A DNA stretch of 64,000 bases from Halpernia sp048269545 (GCF_048269545.1 NZ_JBLXIJ010000001.1:372001-436000), one strand, 5' to 3'. Shown: positions 41,488-50,357, counted from the first letter of the stretch. Program-made: numbers and translations. The notes: generated by a model from the sequence alone, not told the origin.

Positions 41488-44181
41488 ATGAAAAAACTTT
41501 TATTTTTATTACTGCTTTCAGTATCGGGAATTTTATTTTCGCAACACACCATTTCTGGTAAAATCACAGATTCTGATGGTGAACCAATCGCAAGTGCAAG
41601 TGTCACCATTGAAGAAGCTGGAAAAGATGCAATTATTGCGTATTCTATTACTAATTCTAAAGGGGAATATAAAGTAACATTTACAACCTCTGCACCGAAT
41701 GTAGATTTAAAAATAAAAGCGTTCAACCAAAAACCTGTTACAAAATCACTTTCAAATTCTACTCAAACTTCTAATTTCAAACTTGAATCTCAAGCTACAG
41801 AAATAAAAGAAGTAAAAATCAAAACAAAAATGATCACCAAACGTGGTGATACGATTTCTTACGATTTAAAAGCTTTTGAAAATAAAAGCGACCGTTCTTT
41901 AGCCGATGTTTTAAAGAAAATTCCAGGAATTGAAGTGAATACAGATGGTTCAATTCTTTATCAAGGTGAACCCATTAATAAATTTTATGTCAACGGAAAA
42001 GATTTAATGGAAGGCGCTTATGGAAGTATTAATAATGCTTTACCAAAAGATGCTGTGCAAAAAGTGGAAGTGATGGAAAATCACCAACCGATAAAAATGC
42101 TTCAAGATAAAGTCCCTTCACAGAATGCAGCTATTAATGTAAAATTAAAAAAATCTGTTACAATGACCGGTCGTGGAGAAATAGGAACTGGTTTCGGCGA
42201 TCCATGGACTTATAATGTGAAATTAACACCGATGTTTTTTGGACAAAAATCCCAATGGGTTGTGAATTATAAAACCAATAACAATGGTGAATCTGTAGAA
42301 AATGATGGAAATCTTCTTTCTGTTGGAAATCGCTATGAAGGAAGAAGAGGTAGTGTTTCGCAAAATAATTGGCTGGGTGTAGAAAATGCTTCTGTTCCAA
42401 ATTTGCCAGAAAAACGTTATTTATTTAATAATGTACATTATTTAGCAGCCAATTATTTAACAAATATAGACACTAAAAAAGAGTGGGAACTAAAAGTAAA
42501 TGCAAGTTATACAAATAATGCGGTTGCAAGAGAATCCTATCAATTAGTTAATAGATATAACTTACAAAGCCAACAAATTAATACCACCGAAACTACGCTA
42601 AAAAATAATTACTACACAGATAAAGTTAAAGGTGAAGTTATTTTTACTAAAAATGCCAAAAAAGGGTTTTTTAAAAACACCACAACTTTTTCCCAATTTT
42701 GGAACGGTGATCGCGCACTTGTAAATCGTGTTGCAAATGGAATTAATGGAAATGCTTCTGAAGCAACACAATCTCCCACTTCTTCTTTTCAAAACTCATT
42801 AAGTACAATTATTCCTTGGAAAGAAAAAATGGTAAATTTAATGTCTTACATTAATTACCAAGATGATTCTCAAACTTTACAAATTTCACCAGTTAATTAT
42901 TTAACTTTTGAAAATAATACGGGAAATAAAATCTTTGATGTTAATCAAAATTTTGTACAACAGAATTTCAGATTAAAAACTTTTGAAGCAAGTCATTCTG
43001 CAAATATTGGTTTTAGTATGAAAAACTGGACTTTTACACCAGAAGTGGGTTTAGATTATGTTTATAATAAATTGACATCCAATTTAATTGGATTAAACAC
43101 CTCTGTAGTAAATTTCAATCCAAATAAATATGTTAATGATTTAAAATATACCACAACAACGCCTTACGCTGCAGTTGGAATTAATTATAAAAATGACGCT
43201 TGGATGTTGTACTCTAATTTCCCAGTGAAATTAAATAACATTAACGCAGAAGATCCACAAAGAAATGTTTCAAAATCTTTTAATAAAGTTACTTTTGAAC
43301 CCAATGCTTTCGCACAATATTCTTTCGCTTCATTTTGGAAAGCCAGTTTGTTCGGGAGTTTAAATTATAATTTTGGAGATATTAATAATGCTTATTCAGG
43401 AAATATATTAACTCGTCCAACCAATTTGGGTTCAATTGCTGCAAATACGCCTATTTCTGAAACATTTTCAAAAGGATTCGGACCGAGAATTGAGTATAGA
43501 AATCCACTGAACAATTTATTTTTTAATGTTCGTTATAATTATTCAAACAATAAAAATAATCTTTTGGCGTCGCCTTCTATTGATGCTTCTGGATTTACGG
43601 TTATAAATTATATTGTTTCAGACAACACAAGTGTTTCTAATAGAGAAAGTGTAGAAGTGGGAAAATATTTCCCAAAATTTAAAACCAATGCTTCAATCAA
43701 CGGAAACAATTCTGAAAGTACTTCAGACTCTTCGCAAGATAATGTTCGGTTTACTAATAAATCTACTTCACAATCTTTTGGCTTTAAATTTAATAACGCT
43801 TATTTTTCTTGGATGAGTTTAGATTTTAATTTTACAAAATCTTGGAGCAAACAAGACAACCAGTTTAACCAATCAAAAAGTACGGGATATAATCACAATT
43901 TAACTGCAGCATTTTATCCTTTAGAAAATAATACCGTTACTTTTAATTGGGATCAAATAAATTCTGCGCAAGGTTTAACCAGCTATCATAATGCATTTTA
44001 CGATATTGCTTATCAATACACATGGGCGAAAAAGAAAATAGATTTTGAATTAAAATGGTTAAATATTACTAACAGAAAAGTGTTTGAAAGATTTAATAAT
44101 GACGCTTTGAATCAATCTTATACAAGAATGCAACTTCGACCAACTCAGGTAATGTTTACGGTGAAATTTAATTTTAAATAA
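41488..44181 (+). CDS. TonB-dependent receptor-like outer-membrane beta-barrel protein
   Basis: The 897-residue protein has a signal peptide (about 1-20), then a carboxypeptidase-like regulatory domain (about 21-95, HTISGKITDSDGEPIASASV). A plug-like region (ADVLKKIPGIEV, FYVNGKDLME) and a long barrel ending TQVMFTVKFNFK follow. This type of receptor in Bacteroidota usually lies next to a GLPGLI gene. Here a GLPGLI gene follows 0.7 kb downstream, with a DinB gene inserted on the other strand. The substrate is unknown. Confidence 0.9.
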   Translation: MKKLLFLLLLSVSGILFSQHTISGKITDSDGEPIASASVTIEEAGKDAIIAYSITNSKGEYKVTFTTSAPNVDLKIKAFNQKPVTKSLSNSTQTSNFKLESQATEIKEVKIKTKMITKRGDTISYDLKAFENKSDRSLADVLKKIPGIEVNTDGSILYQGEPINKFYVNGKDLMEGAYGSINNALPKDAVQKVEVMENHQPIKMLQDKVPSQNAAINVKLKKSVTMTGRGEIGTGFGDPWTYNVKLTPMFFGQKSQWVVNYKTNNNGESVENDGNLLSVGNRYEGRRGSVSQNNWLGVENASVPNLPEKRYLFNNVHYLAANYLTNIDTKKEWELKVNASYTNNAVARESYQLVNRYNLQSQQINTTETTLKNNYYTDKVKGEVIFTKNAKKGFFKNTTTFSQFWNGDRALVNRVANGINGNASEATQSPTSSFQNSLSTIIPWKEKMVNLMSYINYQDDSQTLQISPVNYLTFENNTGNKIFDVNQNFVQQNFRLKTFEASHSANIGFSMKNWTFTPEVGLDYVYNKLTSNLIGLNTSVVNFNPNKYVNDLKYTTTTPYAAVGINYKNDAWMLYSNFPVKLNNINAEDPQRNVSKSFNKVTFEPNAFAQYSFASFWKASLFGSLNYNFGDINNAYSGNILTRPTNLGSIAANTPISETFSKGFGPRIEYRNPLNNLFFNVRYNYSNNKNNLLASPSIDASGFTVINYIVSDNTSVSNRESVEVGKYFPKFKTNASINGNNSESTSDSSQDNVRFTNKSTSQSFGFKFNNAYFSWMSLDFNFTKSWSKQDNQFNQSKSTGYNHNLTAAFYPLENNTVTFNWDQINSAQGLTSYHNAFYDIAYQYTWAKKKIDFELKWLNITNRKVFERFNNDALNQSYTRMQLRPTQVMFTVKFNFK

Positions 44182-44201
44182 AACTTTCCTTTATTAAATA
44201 G

Positions 44202-44236
44202 AAAATCCTGCTCAATAAAAAGCAGGATTTTTTTTG
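44202..44236 (+). terminator. Terminator after the barrel protein gene
   Basis: AAAATCCTGCT and AGCAGGATTTT form an 11-bp stem around an 8-nt loop, with a long T run. Confidence 0.9.
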
Positions 44237-44253
44237 ATTTAAAATTATTATTC

Positions 44254-44748
44254 TTAAAAGTTTTCATCTGCACTTGGTCCGTAACTTCCCGGTAAAGCAA
44301 TATCATTTAATCTATAATAAACGCCGAGTTGTGCGCGGTGATGCGTAATTTGATTTAAAGCGTGACGAATTGCTCCATATTTACTGAAATCCATTAAAAC
44401 GGTCTCTCCATTATTCATCGTCCATCTTTTAGTTAAATCTTCATCTTTTGCGTTTTCTAAAGCATTTTTTCCTTTATTATAATCTTGCTCTAATTTTTGG
44501 ATGAGTTCTTCTTTTTTATTTAAAAAAGTAGGTTTGTAATCTCCTGTGGCAAAATCTAATTTTTCAGTTTTAAAAATAATTTCTGGCCAAGCAAAAATTT
44601 CTGTAATGTGCGTTGCAAGAGGCATCATTTTCATGCTTTTTTTGTGTGGTGCATAATCATTTTTACCTTCGGGGAAAACTTCAAGAAACTTTTTTGTAGT
44701 TTCATATTCTTCCAAAAGTTCTGTTTTTAAATTTTGTAAAGTGTTCAT
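44254..44748 (-). CDS. DinB family protein
   Basis: The 164-residue four-helix protein is of the DinB/YfiT-like type. It has metal-binding His residues in ATHITEIFAW and QITHHRAQLGVYYRL. Members are thiol-S-transferases (bacillithiol or mycothiol types) or damage-inducible proteins of unknown role. It sits on the opposite strand between the barrel protein and the second GLPGLI gene. Confidence 0.88.
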   Translation of the reverse strand: MNTLQNLKTELLEEYETTKKFLEVFPEGKNDYAPHKKSMKMMPLATHITEIFAWPEIIFKTEKLDFATGDYKPTFLNKKEELIQKLEQDYNKGKNALENAKDEDLTKRWTMNNGETVLMDFSKYGAIRHALNQITHHRAQLGVYYRLNDIALPGSYGPSADENF

Positions 44749-44875
44749 TTCTGTTTTATTTAAAATTAATTTTGATTTCTTTATTTATTAAAATGTGTGA
44801 GAAATTTTAAAAACTTCTTCAAAGTTATGTAACAATTTTTTAAAATAACTACTAATTAGATTAAATAACATTACA

Positions 44876-45757
44876 ATGAAAAGACAGTTTTCTATAGTTC
44901 TTTTAATGATTGCTTTTGCTTTAAATGCACAAACAACAGCGAATCGTTTTTTTTATGAACTTACCTTCAAACCCAAACAAGACTCCGCAAAGTTGGAAAA
45001 AGTAATGACGGTTTTAGATATTAGTAAAGATAAATCCATTTACCAAGATTACACTCTTCCAGCGCAAGATTCCTTAATTAAAGTGGCAGTTGATGAAATG
45101 GAAAAAACCAAAACATGGAAAGATATTTCTAAATCTTTAGTTTTACCAAAGTTTACTTATAAAGTAATAAAATCTTACCCATCAATGAAGTCCACTTATG
45201 AAGACAGAATTAGCCGAAATTTATTCGGATATGAAGAAGATTTAAAATTTAATTGGAAAATTTCTTCCGAAAAAGAAAAAATCGGAGAATACAACACCCA
45301 AAAAGCGACTGCAGATTTTGGAGGAAGACAATGGACGGCTTGGTTTTCCACAGATATTCCTTTTCAAGATGGACCGTATAAATTTTCTGGTTTGCCAGGT
45401 TTAATTGTTAAAATTGAAGATTCTGGACATAATTATTCTTGGCTTTTAAAAGGCAATAAAAAACTTGAAAATTATTCTGAACAAACCGAAGCAGAAAAAA
45501 TAAATGAAAAATATGGAATGAGTTCTAAAGTGAATATTGTATCTAAAGAAAGATTTGAAAAAGCCTATAATAATTTCAAAGCGGATCCACTTGCCGAAGC
45601 GAGACCATATATGAGTAATGCGGAAGTTATGAATAGAAAAATGCCGGGAAGTGATGTAACTCTCGGACAATACTTAAAAGAACAAGAGAAAATTGCCAAA
45701 GATTTTTTTAATTCAAATGATAATCCTATTGAAATTTCTTCTTCACCCAAGAAATAA
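44876..45757 (+). CDS. GLPGLI family protein
   Basis: The 293-residue protein has a signal peptide (about 1-18, ending ALNAQ), WTAWFSTDIPFQDGP, and the signature YKFSGLPGLIVKIED near residue 175. It is the second member of this family in the window. It is likely a partner of the barrel protein upstream, since the two types often pair. The C-terminal part is charged and helical. The function is unknown. Confidence 0.9.
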   Translation: MKRQFSIVLLMIAFALNAQTTANRFFYELTFKPKQDSAKLEKVMTVLDISKDKSIYQDYTLPAQDSLIKVAVDEMEKTKTWKDISKSLVLPKFTYKVIKSYPSMKSTYEDRISRNLFGYEEDLKFNWKISSEKEKIGEYNTQKATADFGGRQWTAWFSTDIPFQDGPYKFSGLPGLIVKIEDSGHNYSWLLKGNKKLENYSEQTEAEKINEKYGMSSKVNIVSKERFEKAYNNFKADPLAEARPYMSNAEVMNRKMPGSDVTLGQYLKEQEKIAKDFFNSNDNPIEISSSPKK

Positions 45758-45778
45758 ATAAAAAATAATTTTAGTTCT

Positions 45779-45809
45779 AAACCCAGAAACAGAAATGTTT
45801 TTGGGTTTT
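45779..45809 (+). terminator. Terminator after the second GLPGLI gene
   Basis: AAACCCAGAAACA and TGTTTTTGGGTTT pair over 13 bp (one wobble) with loop GAAA. The trailing T run is short. Confidence 0.75.
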
Positions 45810-45839
45810 CTATGATTTTTATCTTTAATTGAAAAATCC

Positions 45840-45862
45840 TTATTTAGATTAAATTTAAATAA
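45840..45862. promoter_or_regulatory. Candidate iron-regulator operator upstream of feoA
   Basis: A 23-nt near-perfect palindrome is built from TTATTTAGATT and its mirror half TTTAAATAA around position 45851, with only one mismatched pair outside the centre. It ends one base before the feoA -7 box, so a bound repressor would block RNA polymerase. The TTTAG-type half-sites recall DtxR/MntR-type boxes, while Fur boxes are also A/T palindromes. The regulator is inferred, not shown. Confidence 0.55.
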
Positions 45863-45863
45863 C

Positions 45864-45871
45864 TATATTTG
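45864..45871 (+). promoter_or_regulatory. -7 promoter box of feoAB
   Basis: TATATTTG lies 17 nt before the TTG start at 45889 and directly abuts the palindrome. Transcription should start near 45877, which limits how far upstream feoA can begin. Confidence 0.65.
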
Positions 45872-45888
45872 CACTTCAAATTATACCA

Positions 45889-46143
45889 TTGAAAGGAGAT
45901 ATTTCTAATAAATTATGTTGCTTCCCGAAAAATATTATCGGGAGAATTGAAGGTTATGATAATGATAATCTAAAAATGCCCACAAAAATTATTGAAATGG
46001 GACTTTTACCTGAAACTACATTCAAAATACTTTATCAAGCACCTTTTAAAGGACCGCTTTACATTGAGTTTGGTGAAGAAAAAAGTAGAATTGCATTAAG
46101 AGAAGAAGAAGCACAATATATATTTGTAAAAGCAACTCTTTAA
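45889..46143 (+). CDS. feoA: FeoA family iron transport protein
   Basis: The 84-residue protein is an SH3-like FeoA domain. It has IIGRIEGYDND, EMGLLPETTFKILYQAPFKGPLYIEFG and IALREEEAQYIFV, the usual core of a small cytoplasmic partner of FeoB. No ATG is available in frame between the promoter and the domain. The TTG at 45889 is the best start. A Shine-Dalgarno-like AAAGGAG (45892-45898) lies just inside the frame, which is unusual for this group. The ATG at 45915 is out of frame. It is followed by feoB after 91 nt. Confidence 0.85.
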   Translation: MKGDISNKLCCFPKNIIGRIEGYDNDNLKMPTKIIEMGLLPETTFKILYQAPFKGPLYIEFGEEKSRIALREEEAQYIFVKATL

Positions 46144-46196
46144 TTTTTGAAATATAAATCACTGAAGATTTCTAATCAATTTAAGTTTAGATTTTA

Positions 46197-46231
46197 GTCT
46201 AACATCTAATGTCTAACATCTAATTTCTAAG
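46197..46231. repeat. 14-nt tandem repeat in the feoA-feoB spacer
   Basis: GTCTAACATCTAAT occurs twice in perfect tandem (46197-46210, 46211-46224), plus a partial third TTCTAAG, and ends four bases before the feoB ATG. A related sequence in opposite orientation lies at 29377-29410. Confidence 0.7.
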
Positions 46232-46234
46232 TAA

Positions 46235-48265
46235 ATGTCCAAAAACAAACAAGAAATAATTTTAGTAGGAAACCCAAACGTAGGGAAATCCACTATTTTT
46301 AATTGGCTTTGTAATAAAAAACAAAAAACCGGAAATTACGCAGGTGTAACTGTTGCAAGTCATTCTGGAAGCTATACTTATAACGAACAGGAAGTAGAAG
46401 TGATAGATTTACCTGGTTCTTACAGCGTTTATCCAGGTTCAGAAGATGAAGCAATTTTTGCAAAATATTTAATAGATGAACAGCCAAATTATTCTGGTGT
46501 TGTTTATGTTTTAGAAGCTTTAAGTATTAAAAGAGGATTGTTGCTTTTTCAACAGATTCAAGATTTAGGAATCCCAACTCTTTTAGTTGTAAATCAAATA
46601 GATCAAGCGGAAAGACGAGGTGTTAATTTAGATTTAGATTTACTTTCCAAGTTACTGAATGTAACAATTATAAAAGCCAATGCAAAAGCAAATATTGGAA
46701 TTGAAGATATTAGAAAAGCTGTTTTTAAAGAACAATTTTCTGTTTCTAAAGAAGTTTCTTTTGAAATTCCGATGGAGCAAAAAGGCTTGGTCTTTAAAAT
46801 TTTAGAAAATATTCACGAAAGCAATCAATATAAAGTTTGGACGCTTTTATCTTCTGAAACTTATCTCGGTAAACTAGAAACCGTTAATGATCAGTTAATG
46901 CAGAATGATGTAAAATGTCTCGTTCCGAAACGTTTACAGGCACAGGAAACTGTTCGGCGTTATCAAAAAATAGATAAGATTGTCGCTCAAGTTTTAACTA
47001 AAAAACCGCAATTTAAAGAACTTCTAACCGAGAAGTTAGATAAAGTTTTAGTACATCCAGTTTTCGGATATTTAATTTTCGCACTTGTTTTGTTACTGAT
47101 TTTCCAAAGTGTTTTCTTTTTGGCAGAATATCCGATGAAATGGATTGAAGAATTTTTCTTGGTTTTTTCTGATTTTACATCTAATCATCTTCCAGCTGGA
47201 CCAATTAATTCTTTAATCTCTAATGGAATAATTCCTGGAATTGGTGGAATTATGGTTTTTGCACCGCAAATTGGGATTTTATTATATTTCCTTTATTTAT
47301 TGGAGGATTCCGGTTATATGGCGCGTGTTATTTTCTTAATGGACAGATTCCTAAAACCTTTTGGTTTAAATGGAAAAAGTATCGTTCCGCTGGTTTCTGG
47401 AACGGCGTGTGCAATTCCCGCAATTATGTCCACACGAAACATTGAAAATGTCAAAGAAAGATTGATTACTATTTTGGTAACGCCTTTTATGACGTGTTCT
47501 GCGCGACTTCCGGTTTACAGTATTATTATTGCTTTAGTCATTTCAGATAAAACATTTTTAGGAATTCAATACAAAGCATTAATGTTGATGTTCATGTATT
47601 TTCTCGGATTTTTCATGGCACTTTTGGCTTCGTTAATTTTAAAAAAAGTAATCAAAGACACTTCAAAAAGTTTTCTGGTGATGGATTTGCCCGCTTACAA
47701 AATGCCGCTTTGGCGTTATAATTTTAAATTGACTTTAGGCAAAGTTTGGGAATTTATTACAGGCGCAGGAAAAATCATTTTCATTGTAAGTATTATTATT
47801 TGGGTTTTCAGTTATTTTGGACCGCCAAAACAAAGCAAACAATTTGTTTCTACAGATGTAAAATTAGAAAATTCTTACTTGGCTAAAATGGGAAAATCCA
47901 TCGAACCTGCAATTGCGCCACTTGGTTATGATTGGAAAATGGGCGTTGGAATTTTAACAAGTTTTGTTGCGAGAGAAGTTTTCGTTGGAACAATGTCCAC
48001 TTTATATTCTTTGGATGAAGACGCGCCACAAACGCGAATGATTGATAAAATGCGAAATGACACAAAATCCAATGGCGAAAAAGTTTTCAATTTTGCAACT
48101 GGACTTTCTATCTTAATTTTCTATGCTTTCGCGATGCAATGTGTTTCTACGATTGCAGTAGTTTTTAAAGAAACAAAATCTTGGCGCTGGACTTTGGCTC
48201 AACTTTTGGGAATGTCTGGTTTGGCATATTTTGCGTCGCTCGTCGTCTATCAGATTTTTAAATAA
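46235..48265 (+). CDS. feoB: Ferrous iron transporter FeoB
   Basis: FeoB is the inner-membrane Fe(II) permease. The 676-residue protein has an N-terminal G domain (G1 GNPNVGKST at 12-20, G3 DLPGSY, G4 NQID). A helical guanine dissociation inhibitor region follows, then a membrane domain with two Gate-type repeats (GTACAIPAIMSTRN and TCSARLPVYS). The sequence is complete. It is preceded by feoA and followed by two tandem small Cys-rich proteins, which completes a Feo locus for anaerobic or low-oxygen iron uptake. Confidence 0.96.
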   Translation: MSKNKQEIILVGNPNVGKSTIFNWLCNKKQKTGNYAGVTVASHSGSYTYNEQEVEVIDLPGSYSVYPGSEDEAIFAKYLIDEQPNYSGVVYVLEALSIKRGLLLFQQIQDLGIPTLLVVNQIDQAERRGVNLDLDLLSKLLNVTIIKANAKANIGIEDIRKAVFKEQFSVSKEVSFEIPMEQKGLVFKILENIHESNQYKVWTLLSSETYLGKLETVNDQLMQNDVKCLVPKRLQAQETVRRYQKIDKIVAQVLTKKPQFKELLTEKLDKVLVHPVFGYLIFALVLLLIFQSVFFLAEYPMKWIEEFFLVFSDFTSNHLPAGPINSLISNGIIPGIGGIMVFAPQIGILLYFLYLLEDSGYMARVIFLMDRFLKPFGLNGKSIVPLVSGTACAIPAIMSTRNIENVKERLITILVTPFMTCSARLPVYSIIIALVISDKTFLGIQYKALMLMFMYFLGFFMALLASLILKKVIKDTSKSFLVMDLPAYKMPLWRYNFKLTLGKVWEFITGAGKIIFIVSIIIWVFSYFGPPKQSKQFVSTDVKLENSYLAKMGKSIEPAIAPLGYDWKMGVGILTSFVAREVFVGTMSTLYSLDEDAPQTRMIDKMRNDTKSNGEKVFNFATGLSILIFYAFAMQCVSTIAVVFKETKSWRWTLAQLLGMSGLAYFASLVVYQIFK

Positions 48266-48305
48266 ATTTTCTTTTAATTATTTTTAAAATCGTAAATTTA
48301 TGATT

Positions 48306-48452
48306 ATGAACTCTTTAATTATACAATACATCATTATCGCAATCGTTTTTCTTTTTGCGGCATTTTATTTAATTAAAATAATTACAGAAAATTTTTCTAC
48401 TAAAAAGCAAAAGAAAGGCGAATTTGGCTGTGACAGAGAATGCGGACATTGA
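48306..48452 (+). CDS. FeoB-associated Cys-rich membrane microprotein, copy 1
   Basis: The 48-residue protein starts MNSLIIQYIIIAIVFLFAAF, has one membrane helix and a basic linker, and ends in a Cys tail, GCDRECGH. An ATG two codons upstream (48300) is also in frame. Position after feoB, size and Cys tail match the FeoB-associated Cys-rich membrane protein family. Relatives are thought to assist iron passage or sensing, but this is unproven. A paralogue follows at once. Confidence 0.8.
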   Translation: MNSLIIQYIIIAIVFLFAAFYLIKIITENFSTKKQKKGEFGCDRECGH

Positions 48453-48508
48453 TTCCCATTAAATAAAACTTTCTTAAGTAAACTTTTTTTTAATTTAATT
48501 CTAAGATT

Positions 48509-48658
48509 ATGAATTCTTTAGTTTTTCAATACATCATCATCGGATTTGTTTTTCTTTTTGCGGGTTTTTATTTATTTAAAATTGTCAGAAAAAATTTATC
48601 TCTTAAAAAATTTAAAAATAGTAAAACAGGTTGTGATAAAAATTGCGGCTGTTCTTAA
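48509..48658 (+). CDS. FeoB-associated Cys-rich membrane microprotein, copy 2
   Basis: The 49-residue protein starts MNSLVFQYIIIGFVFLFAGF and ends with the Cys tail GCDKNCGCS. It is clearly a tandem duplicate of the preceding gene: the same start, helix length and Cys spacing, with one extra Cys. The intergenic sequence upstream (48453-48508) is A/T-rich without its own consensus promoter, so it is probably part of the feo unit. Confidence 0.8.
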   Translation: MNSLVFQYIIIGFVFLFAGFYLFKIVRKNLSLKKFKNSKTGCDKNCGCS

Positions 48659-48701
48659 AAATTTTTGATAATCTAAATAAATATTCAAACTCTAATTTCC
48701 G

Positions 48702-48709
48702 TATTTTTG
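48702..48709 (+). promoter_or_regulatory. -7 promoter box of glmM
   Basis: TATTTTTG followed by CACC lies 30 nt before the ATG at 48740. It resembles the rplU promoter. Confidence 0.62.
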
Positions 48710-48739
48710 CACCAATTATTTATTTAATAAAAATATTCT

Positions 48740-50122
48740 ATGTCTTTAATAAAAAGTATATCCGGAATCCGCGGAACAATCGGTGGAAAAGTTGATGAAA
48801 ATTTAACGCCTTTAGATGTGGTAAAATTTTCTGCCGCTTTCGGAACTTTGCTTCAAACTAATAAAAATAAAAAAAACTTAACCATTGTTGTTGGTCGCGA
48901 CGCAAGAATTTCCGGTAAAATGGTGAATTCGTTAGTTTGCGCAACTTTGCAAGGTTTGGGAATAAATGTGATAGATTTGGGACTTTCCACAACGCCAACT
49001 GTGGAAATAATGGTTCCAGAATTAAATGCAGACGGTGGAATTATTTTAACGGCTTCTCATAATCCAAAAGAGTGGAATGCTTTAAAATTATTAAATGAAA
49101 AAGGCGAATTCATCAATTCTGAAAACGGTGCAGATGTTTTAAAATTAGCCGCAGATGGAAATTTCAATTTCGCGAAAGTTGATGATTTAGGAACTTATGA
49201 AATCAATGAAAATGCTTTTGACATTCATATTCAACAAATTCTAAATTTACCGATGGTTGATGCAGAAGCCATAAAATCTAGAAAATTTAAAGTCGTTTTA
49301 GATGCCGTAAATTCCACTGGAGGAATTGCAATTCCGATGCTTTTAGATAAATTAGGTTGCGAAACTATCAAACTTTATTGCGAACCAAACGGACAATTTC
49401 CGCACAATCCAGAACCCTTAAAAGAACATTTGGGAGATATTTGCAAATTGGTAAAAGAGGAAAAAGCAGATTTAGGAATTGTGGTAGATCCAGATGTAGA
49501 TCGTTTGGCTTTGGTGGATGAAAATGGCGAATTATTCGGTGAAGAATATACTTTGGTTGCGGTTGCAGATTATTTATTGAAAAATAAAAAAGGTGTTGCC
49601 ATTTCAAATTTGAGTTCAAGCCGTGCTTTGCGAGATATTGCAAAAAAACATAATTCAGATTATTTTGCGAGCGCAGTTGGAGAAGTAAATGTCGTAAATT
49701 TAATGAAAGAGAAAAACGCCGTAATTGGCGGCGAAGGAAACGGCGGAATTATATATCCAGATTTGCATTTCGGTAGAGATTCTTTGGTTGGAGTGGCTTT
49801 GTTTTTAACCCATTTAGCAAAAGAAAATAAAACGGTTTCAGAGTTGAGAGCAACTTATCCAAGTTATTTTATGGGTAAGAAAAAAATACAATTAACGCCA
49901 GAAATTGATGTGGATTCACTTTTAACAAAGATGGAAAAGGAGTATCAAAATGAAGAAGTTTCCACTGTAGATGGTGTAAAAATAGATTTTGAAAATAATT
50001 GGGTACATCTTAGAAAATCTAATACAGAACCAATTATCAGAATCTACACGGAAGCATTTTCACAAGAAGAAGCAGATAATTTGGGAGATAAAATGATTGC
50101 AAAGATTAAAAGTTTGATTTAA
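48740..50122 (+). CDS. glmM: Phosphoglucosamine mutase
   Basis: GlmM interconverts glucosamine-6-phosphate and glucosamine-1-phosphate on the way to UDP-GlcNAc. The 460-residue protein has the phosphoserine loop TASHNPKEWN with Ser106. It has the metal loop DPDVDRLALVD, the sugar-binding GEGNGG and the phosphate-binding RKSNTEPIIRIY at the C-terminus. GEGNGG and the Flavobacteriia-type length fit GlmM or a GlmM-like phosphomannomutase/phosphoglucomutase, and GlmM is the usual assignment. Confidence 0.88.
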   Translation: MSLIKSISGIRGTIGGKVDENLTPLDVVKFSAAFGTLLQTNKNKKNLTIVVGRDARISGKMVNSLVCATLQGLGINVIDLGLSTTPTVEIMVPELNADGGIILTASHNPKEWNALKLLNEKGEFINSENGADVLKLAADGNFNFAKVDDLGTYEINENAFDIHIQQILNLPMVDAEAIKSRKFKVVLDAVNSTGGIAIPMLLDKLGCETIKLYCEPNGQFPHNPEPLKEHLGDICKLVKEEKADLGIVVDPDVDRLALVDENGELFGEEYTLVAVADYLLKNKKGVAISNLSSSRALRDIAKKHNSDYFASAVGEVNVVNLMKEKNAVIGGEGNGGIIYPDLHFGRDSLVGVALFLTHLAKENKTVSELRATYPSYFMGKKKIQLTPEIDVDSLLTKMEKEYQNEEVSTVDGVKIDFENNWVHLRKSNTEPIIRIYTEAFSQEEADNLGDKMIAKIKSLI

Positions 50123-50162
50123 TTTAAAATTTCGTAATTTTATTTAAGTAAAAAATTAAGCA

Positions 50163-50357
50163 ATGACGATTACCATTAAACCGAAGAATAAGAAGGAATT
50201 ATTTAAAATCAAAAGAATTTTAGAAGCTGTTGAGATAGAATTTGAAGAATCCAAAGATATTTATGATGAGGATTTCGTGAGAAAAATTGAAAGATCCAGA
50301 AAAGAGATTAAGAATGGCGACACAAAAAAAATTGCTGTAGAAGATCTATGGAAATAG
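50163..50357 (+). CDS. Antitoxin of a YoeB-type module
   Basis: The 64-residue protein starts MTITIKPKNKKEL, is charged, and has a helical C-terminal part (DEDFVRKIERSRKEIKNGD) ending in KIAVEDLWK. The end of the gene overlaps the start of a YoeB/Txe-type toxin reading frame by 10 nt, the classical antitoxin-toxin layout. DUF2683-like antitoxins have this size and position. The partner toxin is broken, so the gene may now be an orphan that buffers other toxins. Confidence 0.78.
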   Translation: MTITIKPKNKKELFKIKRILEAVEIEFEESKDIYDEDFVRKIERSRKEIKNGDTKKIAVEDLWK

